A DNA stretch of 64,000 nucleotides from Sphingomonas endophytica (lineage in GTDB: Bacteria > Pseudomonadota > Alphaproteobacteria > Sphingomonadales > Sphingomonadaceae), in assembly GCF_014199415.1 (NCBI RefSeq), contig NZ_JACIJN010000001.1, positions 1-64,000 on the forward strand, in the 5' to 3' direction. Below are positions 54,597 to 63,699 of the stretch, piece by piece. Every line of letters begins with the position of its first letter. Within the stretch, counting starts at the first letter, position 1. The notes under the pieces are model-generated. The model was not told the origin of the DNA and ran no database searches. It saw only the letters and a list, made by a program, of their open reading frames with translations. A program made the translations under genes and the position numbers.

Positions 54597-55658
54597 TCAG
54601 GGGATCAGGCGCGCCGCGCGCAGCCGGTCGAAGAGCGCGAAGAACGCGTCGTCGGTCGGCTGGTAGTCAGGAAAGCCGAGCCGCCGGCTCTTGCTCATGT
54701 CGGTCACCACCTCGATCGGTCGTCCGAGATCGGCGTCGGTGTGCCAGGGCGAGGCGAGGCGCGAGAGATCGGGCTCGGCAAGCCCCTCGCGCGTCGCGAT
54801 CTCGCGCCATAGCGCCGCATCGTCCGCCATCTGCTGCTCGAGCGGACGCATGACCCCGTCGAACGGCGCTGCCGCGACGCCGAACCACGAGGCGATCCGC
54901 TCCCACATCCACTGCCAGCGGAAGACATCGCCATTCACGACGTTGAACGCCTGATCGTGGGCGGCTTCGGTCTCGGTCGCCCACAGCAAATGCCGCGCGA
55001 GCTGTCCGGCGTCGGTCATGTCGGTCAATCCCGACCATTGCGCCGCCGAGCCGGGGAAGGTGAACGCGCGCCCCGTCTCGCGACACAGTGTCGCATAGAC
55101 CGCCAGCGTCGTCCCCATGTTCATCGCATTGCCGACCGCCAGCCCGATCACGGTGTGCGGCCGATGCACGCTCCAGGTAACGCCGTCGCGCGCCGCCGCG
55201 GCGAACAGTTCGTCTTCCTGCGCATAATAGAAATTCTCGACGTCGAGCCGGCCCTGCTCCTCGCGGAACGGCGTCTGCGGCAGCGTGCCTTTGCCATAGG
55301 CCTCGAACGGTCCGAGATAATGTTTGAGTCCGGTGACCAAAGCGACGTGGCGCGGCCCGGTCGGACGCGGCAGCGCGTCGAGCAGGTTGCGCACCATCGC
55401 GCCGTTGACGCGGATGTTCTCCGCCTCGCTGTCCTGCCGCGCCCAGGTGGTGATGAACACCGCGTCCGGGTGGACGTCGCGCAGCGCGGCGGCGGTCGTG
55501 TCCGCGTCCTGCAGGTCGGCCGCGACCGGCTGCACGCCGAGTTGGGGGGCGGGACCGCGGGCCAGCCCGTGTACCGTCCAGCCCCGCTCGACCAGCAGCG
55601 CCGCCGTGGCTGCGCCGACGATCCCGCTCGCGCCTGCCACCAATGCCGTCTTCGCCAT
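54597..55658 (-). CDS. PRISE-type SDR reductase
   Basis: A 353-residue extended short-chain dehydrogenase of the progesterone 5-beta-reductase/iridoid synthase-like (PRISE) type. The Rossmann motif is GASGIVGAA near residue 9; ALVTGLKHYLGPFE holds the conserved lysine and FYYAQEDELF the catalytic tyrosine, with the spacing of PRISE proteins. These enzymes reduce enones or similar double bonds with NADPH. The divergent HxlR regulator, 91 bases away, probably controls it. Confidence 0.87.
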   Translation of the reverse strand: MAKTALVAGASGIVGAATAALLVERGWTVHGLARGPAPQLGVQPVAADLQDADTTAAALRDVHPDAVFITTWARQDSEAENIRVNGAMVRNLLDALPRPTGPRHVALVTGLKHYLGPFEAYGKGTLPQTPFREEQGRLDVENFYYAQEDELFAAAARDGVTWSVHRPHTVIGLAVGNAMNMGTTLAVYATLCRETGRAFTFPGSAAQWSGLTDMTDAGQLARHLLWATETEAAHDQAFNVVNGDVFRWQWMWERIASWFGVAAAPFDGVMRPLEQQMADDAALWREIATREGLAEPDLSRLASPWHTDADLGRPIEVVTDMSKSRRLGFPDYQPTDDAFFALFDRLRAARLIP

Positions 55659-55749
55659 AACATCTCCTTGTCTTTACGACAGCTAGGCAGTGCAGGGCGG
55701 TGGTTCTAGACGGCACCATCCGCCTCCCCAGGCACCAGAAGGTAACCAC

Positions 55750-56130
55750 ATGCAGCCCGGCACGCGCGACGAGGAATGGCGGGAGGATTGCGCACCGCGC
55801 CGCGTGCTGGAGCTGTTCGCGACCAAATGGACCAGCATGGTGCTCCACACGCTGCACGCCCGACATGGCGGCGCCGCGCGCACCGGCGTGCTCCAGCGCA
55901 GCCTGCCGGGCATCTCCAAGAAGATGCTGACCCAGACCGTCCGTGAAATGGAAGCGAGCGGGCTGGTGAGCCGCCATGTCGAGAGCGTGATGCCGCCGAT
56001 GGTCGAATATCGCCTGACGCCGCTCGGCCGGCGGTTCGTCGAGCCGGTCGAGTTGCTCTATGCGTGGGGGCGCGACAATGCCGACGCACTCGACACGCTG
56101 CGTCCCCGCAGCAGTTCGCGGCGTGGCTGA
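55750..56130 (+). CDS. HxlR-family transcriptional regulator
   Basis: A 126-residue winged helix regulator of the HxlR family. CAPRRVLELFATKWTSMVLHTL is the N-terminal signature (shown in part as FATKWTSMVLH), with the recognition region GISKKMLTQTVREMEASGLV in parts and the wing VEYRLTPLGR. The single N-terminal cysteine (Cys13) could sense electrophiles or aldehydes, as in some HxlR/YodB-type proteins. It starts at ATG 55750 after AGAAGGTAA. Divergent from the PRISE reductase, its likely target. Confidence 0.9.
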   Translation: MQPGTRDEEWREDCAPRRVLELFATKWTSMVLHTLHARHGGAARTGVLQRSLPGISKKMLTQTVREMEASGLVSRHVESVMPPMVEYRLTPLGRRFVEPVELLYAWGRDNADALDTLRPRSSSRRG

Positions 56131-56301
56131 CGCCTGAACCCGCCCGACGCCCGCAGTGAGTCGTCGGCCTGTCTCGATGACCGAAGCGCTCCGCTCGCTC
56201 ATCGAGCCCGAACACCGGAGCAGGATGTCCGGCCCAACTCCGGCCCAACCTAGAAAACCAAACAATTCCATGATCTAGAGCCACCAAATCCATCCAGTCA
56301 G

Positions 56302-56373
56302 ATACCTATCTGCATTAGTAAACCAAATTGACAAATACCTATCTTCCGGCTTAATTGGCCTTACCAATAAGGC
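56302..56373 (+). promoter_or_regulatory. Promoter and operator region of the large TonB receptor gene
   Basis: In an AT-rich stretch of the 320-base gap 56131-56450: TTGACA (56328-56333), a 16-base spacer, then CTTAAT (56350-56355). A palindrome GCCTTACCAATAAGGC (56358-56373) would cover the start of transcription. The 10-mer ATACCTATCT is repeated directly at 56302-56311 and 56335-56344, 33 bases apart, the second copy inside the spacer. Suggests a strong, regulated promoter. The rest of the gap holds no gene. Confidence 0.65.
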
Positions 56374-56450
56374 TGGCCATCGCGCAGTGTCGCGCGGCGT
56401 GGATCGGCCCGGACGGAACGACGGGAGCTACGGCTCCGAGGGGAGGGGGA

Positions 56451-59447
56451 ATGTTGATGGGGTTCGCCGCGCGCCGGCATCGATCGTTCGATGCCATGCT
56501 ACTTGCCGCCACGATGCTGGCCGGGACGCCCGCCCGCGCCCAGCAGGGCGGCGGAAACCCGCCGACGCCGACCGTCGCCACCGCCGCCAACCCCGACCAG
56601 ACCACCGCCGCCGATCCGCAGTCGCAGCCCGAGGCAGCGCCGCAGCCGGAGGGCGATATCGTCGTCACCGGTTTCCGACAGAGCTATGCCGATGCGATCC
56701 GTTCGAAGCGCAACGACATCGCGATCACCGACGGCATCTCCTCGGACGGGCTCGGGCGCTTCCCCGACCTCAACGTCGGCGAGGCGCTGCAGCGCGTGCC
56801 CGGCGTGCAGATCAACCGCGAGGCCGAGGGGCGCAACGCCACGATCAACCTGCGCGGCCTGCCCGGCGAATATGCGCGGCTGACGCTGAACGGCGTCGCT
56901 TTCGCCGAACCGATCCTGACCGAAGCCGCGCCGCTGGGCGCGTTCAATGCCGACATCTTCAGCTCGATCGTCATCGACAAATCGCCGCTTGCCAATGCGC
57001 AATCGGGTGGGTTGTCAGGCAACGTCGACCTGCAGATCGCTCCCGCGCTCAGCCGCAAGGAAGGCGGCTTCACCAAGGCGGCGCTCGAATACAACCAGCT
57101 TGGCGATAAATTCGCCCCCGCCGCGACGGTCGGCTACAATCACCTGTTTTCCGACAGCTTCGGCGTCTTCGCGGTGCTCGCGTACAAGAAGGAGAATTTC
57201 CGCCGCGATACCGTTCAGTTCAACAGCTATTCCAGCTTCTCCGCCGCGCAGGCGCAGGTCAATGCGAGCACGCTCGGCAGCTATTACGCACCGTCCGCCG
57301 CCTGTCCGTCCTGCACCGGGTCCACCTCGACCGGCGGGGTGCTCTACAATTCGCAGCTCCGCCAATATTCGCGGCTCAACCCCGGCAACCTCTATACCGG
57401 TGCGGCGGGCGCCGAGTGGAAGCCCGACGATCGTACGCGCGTCAGCCTGACGGGCTTCTATACCGACCGGCGGCTGCCGAAGACGATGCAATATATCTCG
57501 ATCATCAGCCAGAACGACGCCAGCTTCCTGACCCCGACCTCGGCGCCGGTGAAGCTGGATGACGGCCGCTATGTCGTGACCGATTACGACTTCACCAACC
57601 CCGATGCGCGCGCCTCGACGCGTCGGCTCGGCATCCGCCAGAGCAGCTGGGGGCTCAACGGCAAGGCCGAGTGGAGCGATGACTCCTGGCGGCTGTCGAC
57701 GGTGCTGACCGCCTCGCGCGCGAACAACCGTTCCGAAGAGACGTCGATCGACTTCGATCGGCTCCAGACCGCCAGCGGCAATGGCGGCAGCGGGACGCTG
57801 CGCACCGGCGCGGGCGACGTCGGCGACATGTATTATGCGCTCGCGCCGCAGCCGCTGATCACCAGCGCGGTGCCGGCCTGGATCTGGGGCGGCCTATCCG
57901 ACCCGACCCAATATTATAATTCGGCGACCGCGTCGGCGCGCACCAACCGCTTCCAGCTGACCGGCACGCAAAGCTATGCCGAAAACCAGCTGCTCGCGTA
58001 CCAATGGGATGTCGAGCGAACGTTCCAGGACAGCGTCATCAGCGGCATCCAGACCGGTTTTCGCTTCGAGCACAACAAGTTCATCTCGCAGGGTTATCGC
58101 ACTTCGGGCTTCGGGCTTCAGACGCAGAACATCGACGGCACGTTCGTGAGGACCGCGCCGGTCGCCGACGATTTCTTCGGTGGCAGGCTGGGCACGTACA
58201 GCACCAACTGGCAGGCGACGCGCTTCGACTATGCCTTGTCGAAGCTGTTGCCGGTCACGCTGTATCCGGGCGGTGCCTTGTCGCCGGCGGGGTTCAACAT
58301 CCGCTACAACGACAACAATTACGCACTCTACAATTTTACCAACCAGACCGACATCGCCGCCGGCTATGCGCAGGTCAAATATGGCTTCGACGTGGGCGGC
58401 ATCCGCATCCGCGGCAACGGCGGCCTGCGCTACGAATATGCGCGCAACACCATCGATGCGCTCGATCGCATCTCGCTGACCGGCACGATCGGCGCGCCGG
58501 CCGATTTCCGCACGAACACCTACAAGCAGAGCTACGGCAAGCTGCTGCCGTCGTTCATTGTCGTCGCCGACCTGACCGAGAAGCTGTTGCTGCGCGGTGC
58601 CGCCTATCGCACCTATGTGCGCCCGCAGCCGCGCCAGTTCACGCCCTCGACGATCGTCGGCAATCCGATCAACGGCGTCTATTCGCTGACGCTCGGCAAC
58701 CCCGATCTGAAGCCGTATGAATCGACCTCGTTCGATGCCTCGCTCGAATGGTACAATCGCCCCAACGGCATCATCTCGATCGCGGCCTTCCAGAAGCGGA
58801 TCACCGGGCTGATCGCGCAGATCACCGATCCGACCCGCCTGTGCCCCGCCGACGGCGCCGCGCTGGGGCTGGGCAATTTGCGCGTCAACGGCGACCGCTG
58901 CGAAAGCGACCAGATCTACACCGGCGGCGCGGTGCCGACGCCGTTCCTCGTCACCGCGGCGGGCTTCGTCAATCAGGACAATCCGGTCACGGTGCGCGGG
59001 CTGGAGTTCAACCTCCAGCAATCGCTCGACTTCCTGCCCGGCGCGCTGCGGCATCTCGGCGGCGGCTTCAACTATGCCTTTACCGGGATCAGCGGCAAGA
59101 CCGCGACCGGCGCGGATGCGACGTTGCCCGGCGTGTCGAAGCACAATGCCAATGTCATCGGCTATTATGAGACCGACGCGGGCGGCATCCGGCTCGTCTA
59201 CAACATCCGCAGCAAATACGATCTCGCCTCGGCCGGCACCTTCACCGGCGCGGCGCGACAGGTGAAGGCGCGCGGGCAGCTTGATCTGTCGGCCTCGGCC
59301 AACCTCAGCGACACCGTGTCGCTGTCGTTCGACGCCTATAACCTCACCAACGCGATCCGCATCGAATATGAAAACGATCCGCGGCTGATCCGGCGCGCCG
59401 ACTATGACGGCCGCACCTTCACCGTCACCGCGCGTGCCACTTTCTAG
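56451..59447 (+). CDS. TonB-dependent receptor, probable glycan uptake
   Basis: A 998-residue outer-membrane receptor of the large, oligosaccharide-type class found in Caulobacter, Xanthomonas and sphingomonads. Signal peptide to about residue 31 (ARAQ); a Pro/Gln-rich linker; the TonB-box region GDIVVTGFRQSYADAI; the plug with SSDGLGRFPDLNVGEALQRVPGVQI in parts and NLRGLPGEYARLTLNG; a long barrel ending in FTVTARATF. The ATG at 56451 follows GGGGAGGGGGA. A strong terminator separates it from a GH92 mannosidase gene, so together they suggest import and cutting of mannose-containing glycans. No SusD-like partner is present. Confidence 0.93.
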   Translation: MLMGFAARRHRSFDAMLLAATMLAGTPARAQQGGGNPPTPTVATAANPDQTTAADPQSQPEAAPQPEGDIVVTGFRQSYADAIRSKRNDIAITDGISSDGLGRFPDLNVGEALQRVPGVQINREAEGRNATINLRGLPGEYARLTLNGVAFAEPILTEAAPLGAFNADIFSSIVIDKSPLANAQSGGLSGNVDLQIAPALSRKEGGFTKAALEYNQLGDKFAPAATVGYNHLFSDSFGVFAVLAYKKENFRRDTVQFNSYSSFSAAQAQVNASTLGSYYAPSAACPSCTGSTSTGGVLYNSQLRQYSRLNPGNLYTGAAGAEWKPDDRTRVSLTGFYTDRRLPKTMQYISIISQNDASFLTPTSAPVKLDDGRYVVTDYDFTNPDARASTRRLGIRQSSWGLNGKAEWSDDSWRLSTVLTASRANNRSEETSIDFDRLQTASGNGGSGTLRTGAGDVGDMYYALAPQPLITSAVPAWIWGGLSDPTQYYNSATASARTNRFQLTGTQSYAENQLLAYQWDVERTFQDSVISGIQTGFRFEHNKFISQGYRTSGFGLQTQNIDGTFVRTAPVADDFFGGRLGTYSTNWQATRFDYALSKLLPVTLYPGGALSPAGFNIRYNDNNYALYNFTNQTDIAAGYAQVKYGFDVGGIRIRGNGGLRYEYARNTIDALDRISLTGTIGAPADFRTNTYKQSYGKLLPSFIVVADLTEKLLLRGAAYRTYVRPQPRQFTPSTIVGNPINGVYSLTLGNPDLKPYESTSFDASLEWYNRPNGIISIAAFQKRITGLIAQITDPTRLCPADGAALGLGNLRVNGDRCESDQIYTGGAVPTPFLVTAAGFVNQDNPVTVRGLEFNLQQSLDFLPGALRHLGGGFNYAFTGISGKTATGADATLPGVSKHNANVIGYYETDAGGIRLVYNIRSKYDLASAGTFTGAARQVKARGQLDLSASANLSDTVSLSFDAYNLTNAIRIEYENDPRLIRRADYDGRTFTVTARATF

Positions 59448-59468
59448 GTCCCTTCCCTGAGGGCGACT

Positions 59469-59505
59469 GCGGCGCTTCCCGTTCATGGAAGCGCCGCCCT
59501 TTTTT
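59469..59505 (+). terminator. Intrinsic terminator after the TonB receptor gene
   Basis: An 11-bp perfect stem, GCGGCGCTTCC / GGAAGCGCCGC, with a 7-nt loop, followed by CC and six T (59500-59505). It begins 22 bases after the stop codon. The GH92 gene that follows must therefore be served by read-through or its own promoter. Confidence 0.92.
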
Positions 59506-59541
59506 ATATGGACCGGCGCGCCGGCGAAATAAGGAACGCGC

Positions 59542-61752
59542 ATGAAGACCAGCATCGGCGTCGCTCTCGGCCTCCTGCTCGCGACGACCTCGTCGATGGC
59601 GATGTCGGGCGATGCGCCGGGGCTGTTCCGCTACGTCGATCCGCGCGTCGGCAACGGCAATGACGATCAGGGCGATACGGTGCCCGGCCCGACTCGCCCG
59701 GCCGGCTCGATCCATCCCAGCCCGCAGACGCTCGTCGGCAGCAACGCCGGCTATGATCGCGACGCGCCGATCAGCGGCTTCGCGCAACTGCACACGCAAG
59801 GGTCGGGCGGGCGGACCACCTACGGCACCTTCCTGATCTCGCCGCAGACCGGCGCACCGGTCTTCGACGAGGCGCGTCACCTCTCGCCCAAGGCCGACGA
59901 GCGGGTCGCGGCGGACGCCTATGCGGTCACGCTGACCCGTTACGGCATTCGTGCCGAGGTGACGCCCGCGCCCTATGCGGCGATCTACCGCTTCACCTAT
60001 CCCGCCGGTCGGCCGGCGACGATGGTCTTCGATCTCACCCGCAAGATCCGCGGCGAGCTGGCCAGCGCCGGGTCGGACGTGACGATCGATCCGGCGCGCG
60101 GCCGGATCACCGGGCGGGTGCGGACGCGCCATTACTGGAACCCGGCCGAGGTCGATATCTGGTTCGCCGCGCAGCTCGATCGCACGCCGACCCGCTGGGG
60201 CGTCCACGTCGGCGGCGCCGATCGCGAGGGCGTGATGCAGGCAAGTGCACCAGGTGACACGCAGCTCGCCGGTTGGTGGCAGTTCGATACCAGAGCAGCG
60301 ACGCCGGTCCAGTTAAAGGTGGCAATTTCGTTCAGCAGTGCGTCCCGCGCCGCCGAATTGCTGCACGAAGACATCCCCGGCTGGGACTTCGATGCGGTCC
60401 GTCGCGGCACGCAGGCGGCGTGGAATCGCGAATTGGCGCGCGCCACGATCGACGGCGTCGGCGACGCCGACAAGCGGCGCTTCTACACCGCGCTCTACCA
60501 CAGCGCCGTCCAGCCGCGCGACCGCACCCGCGATCAACCGCTCGCGGACCGCAAGACCCCGTATTGGGACGATTATTACACGCTGTGGGACACGTATCGC
60601 ACCGGCTTCCCGCTGATGTCGCTGCTGCGGCCGGGCGTGTACCGCGACAATGTCGCCTCGATCGTGCGCACCTACAGCCGCTTCGGCGCGGCGCATACCG
60701 CCTTCATTGCCGGGCGAAATTACCACGTCGGGCAGGGCGGGGACGAGGTCGACAACGTGCTGGGCGAGGCGCTGGTCCGCGGCGTGCCCGGCATTGACTG
60801 GCGGAGCGCCGCCCCTGTTGCGCTCCATAACGCGCTGGAAGAGCGCAGTTCCCGCTATCGCCAGCAAGGCTGGTTCGCGGTCGGCGACCCCAGCCCGGAG
60901 CCCGACAACCAGCGCGCGCGTTCGGGCTCGTCGACGCCGGCCTTTGCCCTCAACGACTTCTACGCCGCGCGGCTGGCGGAGGCGATCGGCGACACGGGCA
61001 AGGCGGCGCTGCTGCGCGCGCGGTCGCGAAGCTGGCGCAAGGTCTGGAATCCCGAAGCGACCAGCGACGGCTATCGCGGCTTTATCATGCCGCGTTACCC
61101 GGACGGCCGTTTCCAGCCACTCGACCCGAAGATCGGCTGGGACGGCAAAAAGTACGAGAATGTCGGCTTTTACGAAGGCACTGCCTGGGTCTATTCCTAT
61201 GCGATGCTCCACGACGTGCCGGGCATGATCGATGCGATGGGCGGCCGCGCGCTGTTCACCGCAAGACTGCGCCACGCGCTGGACGCCGGGCTGATCGACA
61301 TCACCAATGAGCCGAGCTTCGCGACGCCGTGGCTGTTCAGCGACGTCGGCCGGCCCGATCTTGCCAGCTATTGGGCGGACCGCGTCTTCCGCCGCTTCAC
61401 CGCCGACGCCTATCCGGGCGACGAGGACAATGGCGCGATGAGCTCGCACTATGTCTTCAACCGCCTGGGATTGTTTCCGAAGCTGACCAGCGATCTGTAT
61501 TACCTCCACGCCCCGCACCAGCCGCGCGGGACGATCACCGGCACCGGTGGCAAGCGCTTCACGATCGTCGCCGACAATTGGCAGCCGGGTCGCATCTATA
61601 TCGCGTCGGCGACGCTCAATGGTCGCCGCCTCGACGCGCCGTTCATCCGCCAGCGCGACATCACGGGCGGCGGTACGTTGCGGCTGGTCCTCTCCGAAAC
61701 CCCGACGCGCTGGGCGCAAGCGACGTCAGGCGCGGTCGAGCCACGCCGCTAG
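59542..61752 (+). CDS. Secreted GH92 alpha-mannosidase
   Basis: A 736-residue GH92 exo-alpha-mannosidase-like enzyme, which removes terminal mannose using a calcium ion. Signal peptide to about residue 20. Family segments are RYVDPRVGNGN, YWDDYYTLWDTYRTGFPL, FYEGTAWVYSY with the likely acid Glu545, and YPGDEDNGAMSSHY with Asp627 and Asp629 as the likely base pair. Products are mostly released from N-glycans or yeast mannan. It lies after the TonB receptor and its last 27 bases overlap the convergent cysteine hydrolase gene. Confidence 0.94.
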   Translation: MKTSIGVALGLLLATTSSMAMSGDAPGLFRYVDPRVGNGNDDQGDTVPGPTRPAGSIHPSPQTLVGSNAGYDRDAPISGFAQLHTQGSGGRTTYGTFLISPQTGAPVFDEARHLSPKADERVAADAYAVTLTRYGIRAEVTPAPYAAIYRFTYPAGRPATMVFDLTRKIRGELASAGSDVTIDPARGRITGRVRTRHYWNPAEVDIWFAAQLDRTPTRWGVHVGGADREGVMQASAPGDTQLAGWWQFDTRAATPVQLKVAISFSSASRAAELLHEDIPGWDFDAVRRGTQAAWNRELARATIDGVGDADKRRFYTALYHSAVQPRDRTRDQPLADRKTPYWDDYYTLWDTYRTGFPLMSLLRPGVYRDNVASIVRTYSRFGAAHTAFIAGRNYHVGQGGDEVDNVLGEALVRGVPGIDWRSAAPVALHNALEERSSRYRQQGWFAVGDPSPEPDNQRARSGSSTPAFALNDFYAARLAEAIGDTGKAALLRARSRSWRKVWNPEATSDGYRGFIMPRYPDGRFQPLDPKIGWDGKKYENVGFYEGTAWVYSYAMLHDVPGMIDAMGGRALFTARLRHALDAGLIDITNEPSFATPWLFSDVGRPDLASYWADRVFRRFTADAYPGDEDNGAMSSHYVFNRLGLFPKLTSDLYYLHAPHQPRGTITGTGGKRFTIVADNWQPGRIYIASATLNGRRLDAPFIRQRDITGGGTLRLVLSETPTRWAQATSGAVEPRR

Positions 61753-62313
61753 CGACAAGGCGTCGCTCGCGGCGGTTTCCGCGCACATGCTGTGCCGCAT
61801 CAACTCCAGCGCCCATTGCTGATGCGCAGATTGTTCGCTCGCGACCGTGTCCTCGGGCACCCACAGATCATAGTCGCGCATATGCGCGTCGGCGGCGGTG
61901 AAGAGGACGCAGATATCGGCGGCGATCCCGGTGAGGATCAGGCGGCTGACCCCCAATTGCGGCAGCAGCACCGGCAGGTTGGTCGCGTAGAAGCCTGAAA
62001 ACTGCGGCTTCACCACGAAGTAATCGTCGTCGCGCGGACGCAACAGGTCGATCAGCGGCTTGCCGCGGCACGCCGCCGCTCGGCAATGATCGACGATCGC
62101 GTTGCGGTCGGACAGCCAGTGACCGAAATTGTCGTTCACGTAGATCACCGGCACACCCGCGACTTCGGCGGCATCGCGCAGTCCACGGATGCGCTCGGCC
62201 GCCGCTATGGCGGCGGGCGCGAGGTCCTCGCCGCCATCGAACGCGAGATCGTTGATCATGTCGATGATGAGCAGCGCCGAGGCGCCGGGCGAGGGTGTCT
62301 TGGCATCGGCCAT
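61726..62313 (-). CDS. Isochorismatase-like cysteine hydrolase
   Basis: A 195-residue protein of the isochorismatase/nicotinamidase family with the triad Asp18 (LLIIDMIND), Lys102 (FVVKPQFSGF) and Cys135 (AADICVLFT). Members hydrolyse amides or enol ethers such as nicotinamide, N-carbamoylsarcosine or isochorismate; the substrate cannot be chosen here. The start at 62313 (MADAKTP) fits the family N-terminus; an earlier start would add 13 residues. It converges with the GH92 gene with a 27-base overlap of coding ends. Confidence 0.9.
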   Translation of the reverse strand: MADAKTPSPGASALLIIDMINDLAFDGGEDLAPAAIAAAERIRGLRDAAEVAGVPVIYVNDNFGHWLSDRNAIVDHCRAAACRGKPLIDLLRPRDDDYFVVKPQFSGFYATNLPVLLPQLGVSRLILTGIAADICVLFTAADAHMRDYDLWVPEDTVASEQSAHQQWALELMRHSMCAETAASDALSLAAWLDRA

Positions 62314-62397
62314 GGCGCGCTTCCTTCTCGTCAGGTCGTGCGCCGGCGACATGACGGGTTCGGACGCGACTGTCGTTGATCGACATAAGCGTCTGGA

Positions 62398-63651
62398 TCA
62401 GACGAGTTCCTTCAGCGGCCGACTGGTGTCGGCGAGGTCCGCCGGGGCGATGTGCTTCCCGGCAACCACCAGCGCGCGCCCCTGCACATAGTCCTTCACC
62501 GCATTGACCGCATCGATCGCGATGACGCGCCCTCCGCGCAGATAGATCACTGAGAAGGACCGCGTCGCCAGGTCGCCGCGCACCACCAGATCGTCGAACC
62601 CGGTCGAAAGCCCGACCGTCTGGAGCTTGAGGTCATATTGGTTCGACCAAAACCACGGCACCGCTTCGTAGCGCGCCTCGCGCCCGACGATCGTTCGCGC
62701 GGCGACGACCGCCTGATCGTTGGCGTTCTGCACCGATTCCAGCCGGATCACTGCGCCGCCGGCGAAATGATTGGCGTGGGCAGCGATGTCGCCGATCGCA
62801 TAGACATGGGGCAGGGTGGTGCGGCATTGCGCGTCGACCAGCACGCCGTCGCAGACCTCCGCCCCCGCGGCGATCAGCGGCGCGATCTCGGGAACGATGC
62901 CGATCCCCACGATCACGATATCGGCGCGGAGCTGTCCGCCATCGGCCAGCCGGACCGCCGCGACCGTGTCGCTCCCCTCGATACAGGCGACCTGTGCGCC
63001 GAGCAGCATGCGCACGCCATGGGCGCGATGTTCGCGCTCGAAGACGCGGGACAGCGGCGCACCCGCGACCCGCGCGAGCACGCGGTCGAGCGCCTCGACC
63101 AACGTCACCGACTTGCCGAGCTTCGTTAGCGTCGCCGCGGCCTCCAGCCCGATATAGCCCCCCCCGATCACCACGACCTCGCGCGCGTCGGGCAATTCGG
63201 CGAGCAGCCGGTCGACATCGGCGCGGGTGCGTATCCCGTGGACGCCGCGCAGCGAATGACCGTCGCATGTCAGCCGCCGCGGCGTGCCACCGGTCGCCCA
63301 GATCAACTCGCCATATCCGATCGTCTGCCCCGCCTCGGTACGGAGCAGCCGCGCGACGGCATCGACCGCCACCACGCGCGTGCCCGGGAGCAAGGCAATC
63401 GCGCGCTCCGCCCAGAACGCGACCGGCCGGATCAGCAGCCGCTCGAAGGGCTTGTCGCCGGCGAGATAGTCCTTTGACAGCGGCGGGCGCTCGTAGGGCA
63501 GTTCCGGCTCCGCGCCGACGATTGCAATCGTGCCCGCGAACTTCTCCTGCCGTAGCGCGATCGCGGCCTGCGCGCCGGCATGGCCGCCGCCGACGATCAC
63601 CACGTCGTAAAGGTCAGTGCCAAGTGGCGGTGCGGACGAGCGGTCAATCAT
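62398..63651 (-). CDS. Ferredoxin/rubredoxin reductase-type FAD oxidoreductase
   Basis: A 417-residue flavoprotein with two dinucleotide folds, FAD (VVIVGGGHAGAQAA, residues about 17-30) and NAD(P)H (VVIGGGYIGLEAA, about 158-170), and the C-terminal FAD segment VYAIGDIAAHAN. It belongs to the rhodocoxin/putidaredoxin reductase branch, which passes electrons from NADH to a [2Fe-2S] ferredoxin for P450 or dioxygenase partners. No ferredoxin gene is in the window. The next gene upstream on this strand is a diflavin-type reductase, 48 bases away. Confidence 0.92.
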   Translation of the reverse strand: MIDRSSAPPLGTDLYDVVIVGGGHAGAQAAIALRQEKFAGTIAIVGAEPELPYERPPLSKDYLAGDKPFERLLIRPVAFWAERAIALLPGTRVVAVDAVARLLRTEAGQTIGYGELIWATGGTPRRLTCDGHSLRGVHGIRTRADVDRLLAELPDAREVVVIGGGYIGLEAAATLTKLGKSVTLVEALDRVLARVAGAPLSRVFEREHRAHGVRMLLGAQVACIEGSDTVAAVRLADGGQLRADIVIVGIGIVPEIAPLIAAGAEVCDGVLVDAQCRTTLPHVYAIGDIAAHANHFAGGAVIRLESVQNANDQAVVAARTIVGREARYEAVPWFWSNQYDLKLQTVGLSTGFDDLVVRGDLATRSFSVIYLRGGRVIAIDAVNAVKDYVQGRALVVAGKHIAPADLADTSRPLKELV

Positions 63652-63699
63652 GCGCCGCCACTACGCGAAGGAGGACGCGATGTTGATGCCGAAATTGCC

